Positions 62,020 to 64,000 of a stretch of DNA of 64,000 nucleotides are shown in pieces. The notes below the pieces were generated by a model that made no database searches, had not been told where the DNA came from, and saw only the letters and a list, made by a program, of their open reading frames with translations. Source of the DNA: Serratia sp. UGAL515B_01 (GTDB taxonomy: Bacteria > Pseudomonadota > Gammaproteobacteria > Enterobacterales > Enterobacteriaceae); NCBI RefSeq assembly GCF_033095805.1, contig NZ_CP109901.1, positions 310,001 through 374,000 on the forward strand, read 5' to 3'. The first letter of the stretch is position 1, and every line of letters begins with the position of its first letter. The position numbers were made by a program, and so were the translations under genes.

Positions 62020-64000
62020 ATGACTATGTCGCGAACAATAACACTGAGCAGCCCGGCGATGCCCCAATTATTGGGTGAACCTGCGCTGGTGCTGACAAGG
62101 TTGGAAGGTGAAGAAGCCTTTTCAACCCTCTATACTTACACCTTAACGGTGAAAACACCCGCCAATCCACAAATTCCTTGGCAGACTGCGTCGAATATCG
62201 ATCTCAAAGCACTGATCGGTAAAGAGATGACGGTTGAAATAGAGCTGGATGGAAACGGCCTGGATGAAACCAGGGGTATGGGTAAAGGCGTACGCGAAAT
62301 TTCCGGCTTGGTTGAGAAAGCGCGTTATATTGGGCGAGATGCCAACCAGGCGATGTTTGAGATCGTGATTCGCCCATGGTTGTACCTGAGCACATTAACC
62401 AGCGATTATAAAATCTTCCAGAGTAAATCTGTGGTCGATATCATTGAAGAGGTGCTGGCAGATTATAGCTTCTCTTATGAGAAACGTCTGGCTTCGAGTT
62501 ATCCTCTACTTGATTTTCAGGTGCAATACGGTGAAACCGATTTCGATTTCATCGAAAGATTGATGGAAGAGTGGGGTATCTACTGGTTCTTCGAGCATCA
62601 GGATCAGAAGCAAAAATTGATCTTGGTTGACCACGTTGGAGCGCACAAAACTTTCTCAAGTGAAGCTTACCGAACTTTGGAGTATTCACCAGATGCTCCT
62701 AAGGCTGGTGAAGAGTATGTCACGCAATTCCATCATCAGGAAGCGCTGGCCAGTGGGCGTTGGGTAACCAACGATTATGACTTTACCAAATCTCGTGCAG
62801 ATATTCTCGCCATTGATGTAAAGCCGCGCAAGACCAGCTTTAGCGATATGGAGTTGTATAAGTGGCCAGGGGATTACGATCAAACGGCAATAGGCGAGCA
62901 GTTGGCGCGGATCCGTATCGAAGAGCGTGGTGCTCAAGGGTCACGTGCGGTTGGTAGCGGTGAGTTGCGTGGTGTGGTCTGTGGCACTAACTTTGTGCTT
63001 GAAGGCTACCCGGTAGATAAAGTCAACCGTGAATATATGGTGATTTCTAGCCACTTGACGATACAGGAAGTGGACCAACTGTCACACGATGAACAGTTCA
63101 GCGTGCATTGTCAGTTTACCGTTCAGCCGACCAGCAAAATTTATCGTCATCCGCAAATTATTCAGAAACCTTGGACCCATGGCCCGCAGAATGCCATAGT
63201 GGTCGGCCCGCCAGGCGAGGAAATTTGGACGGATGAACATGCACGTGTCAAAGTGCGTTTCCTCTGGGACCGTTACGGTACAAACACAGAGTCCGACTCG
63301 TGCTGGCTTCGTGTGAGTCAAGCTTGGGCGGGTAACAGCTTCGGTGCGATCTATATTCCACGCGTGGGCCATGAAGTTATCGTTGATTTTATCAATGGTG
63401 ATCCTGATCGTCCGTTAATTGTTGGCAACCTGTATAACAACGTTACACCGCCGCCGTGGGATCTGCCTGCTAATGCGACACAAAGCGGTTTGATAACTCG
63501 TACGGTGGGCGGTGGACTCACTAATTACAACGGCCTTCGTTTTGAAGATAAACCCGGTCTGGAACAGTACTGGGAGCAGGCTGAACGTAATATGTCACGC
63601 CTGACAAAGAACGATGAAAAGCACGTGATTGGCTCCAACTCTGATCTCAGTGTTGGTTTAAACCGTAGTGAGCTTGTGGGTGTGAACTTTAGCCGCAATG
63701 TTGGGGTGAATGCCTCAGACACCATTGGGGTAAACTCGACGCTCAGTGTGGGTGTGAACCGTACCGTTTCGGTTGGGGCTAATTACACTCAAATCGTTGG
63801 CGGTACTGCGACCCACTTTGTGGTCGGGCAATTCTCACTGAAGATTGCTGCACCACAGTGCCACATGATCCAGGGTTTCCATGCATTTAACGTGCTGGGA
63901 GCGATGACTACCAACGTAGGTGGGGCCAACCTCACAAACGTCGGCGGTTATAATGGTACGAGCGTAGGCGGAGCATGGCAGGCAACTGCCGGTGGTGCCG
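62020..64000 (+). CDS. vgrG: T6SS spike VgrG (T6SS-2), runs off the right edge
   Basis: ATG 62020 (MTMSRTITLSSPAMPQLL), with CAGGG 9 bases upstream; 660 codons are visible and the frame is still open at the edge. The gp27-like part includes LTRLEGEEAFSTLYTYTL, FQVQYGETDFDFIERLMEEW and WGIYWFFEH. The OB-fold includes HARVKVRFLWDRYG, SCWLRVSQAWAG and VIVDFINGDPDRPLIVGNL. Residues 545-600 are seven octads of type VGVNxxxx, the usual gp5 needle. The later Gly/Thr/Val-rich stretch (TNVGGANLTNVGG) continues past the edge, so an extension or toxin domain cannot be excluded. Confidence 0.93.
   Translation, partial: MTMSRTITLSSPAMPQLLGEPALVLTRLEGEEAFSTLYTYTLTVKTPANPQIPWQTASNIDLKALIGKEMTVEIELDGNGLDETRGMGKGVREISGLVEKARYIGRDANQAMFEIVIRPWLYLSTLTSDYKIFQSKSVVDIIEEVLADYSFSYEKRLASSYPLLDFQVQYGETDFDFIERLMEEWGIYWFFEHQDQKQKLILVDHVGAHKTFSSEAYRTLEYSPDAPKAGEEYVTQFHHQEALASGRWVTNDYDFTKSRADILAIDVKPRKTSFSDMELYKWPGDYDQTAIGEQLARIRIEERGAQGSRAVGSGELRGVVCGTNFVLEGYPVDKVNREYMVISSHLTIQEVDQLSHDEQFSVHCQFTVQPTSKIYRHPQIIQKPWTHGPQNAIVVGPPGEEIWTDEHARVKVRFLWDRYGTNTESDSCWLRVSQAWAGNSFGAIYIPRVGHEVIVDFINGDPDRPLIVGNLYNNVTPPPWDLPANATQSGLITRTVGGGLTNYNGLRFEDKPGLEQYWEQAERNMSRLTKNDEKHVIGSNSDLSVGLNRSELVGVNFSRNVGVNASDTIGVNSTLSVGVNRTVSVGANYTQIVGGTATHFVVGQFSLKIAAPQCHMIQGFHAFNVLGAMTTNVGGANLTNVGGYNGTSVGGAWQATAGGA

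Overview
The window comes from an enterobacterial chromosome, most likely Yersiniaceae (Serratia/Yersinia-like). It carries one good ERIC element (126 bp) and one degenerate copy. The catalase-peroxidase, RND pump, type VI secretion (T6SS) and chaperone-usher fimbrial proteins all read as enterobacterial. The genus is inference only: there is no rRNA or species marker in the window.

Layout. (1) 1-5228: the 3' end of katG with its terminator, a truncated DUF932 prophage-type gene, and a divergent two-gene RND efflux operon (membrane-fusion protein then inner-membrane pump). (2) 5229-7234: mostly non-coding, with an ERIC element, plus a DUF6499/DUF2285-type DNA-binding protein at 6109-6840 divergent from T6SS-1. 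(3) 7235-31083: T6SS-1, all on the + strand: tssA, tssB, tssC, hcp, tssE, tssF, tssG, tssH, vgrG, a DUF2169/pentapeptide/pentapeptide/DUF3540/DUF4150 accessory cassette, tssJ, tssK, tssL(OmpA), tssM and a small Met-rich protein. Every core tss gene is present and appears intact. (4) 31084-33673: a repeat-rich, gene-poor spacer with a MITE-like element, a 46-nt inverted repeat pair, a degenerate ERIC and a LuxR-type regulator. (5) 33674-64000: T6SS-2, built as two divergent operons from the 42839-43604 spacer. The minus operon is tssF, tssG, tssA, a fimbrial tip-adhesin-like gene, a PF11397-type glycosyltransferase, a short DotU/TssL-like gene, a TssM-topology OmpA protein and an Eag/DcrB-like chaperone. 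The plus operon is tssH, then pilin, chaperone, usher and minor pilin, then tssB, tssC, hcp, tssJ, tssK, tssL(OmpA), tssM, an unknown gene and vgrG, which runs off the right edge.

The most unusual feature is that T6SS-2 is interleaved with a complete chaperone-usher fimbrial system. The pilin/chaperone/usher/minor-pilin genes sit between tssH and tssB. The probable adhesin sits 8 kb away in the divergent T6SS operon, next to a glycosyltransferase of the Skp1-GlcNAc-transferase type. The tssH/fimbria junction carries a decayed tandem duplication of the last ~200 bp of tssH, which looks like an insertion scar. Other points of interest are a 35-heptad repeat spike on VgrG1 (VgrG2 has ordinary octads), a second DotU/OmpA membrane pair in T6SS-2, no tssE seen for T6SS-2, and structured RNA around both hcp genes.
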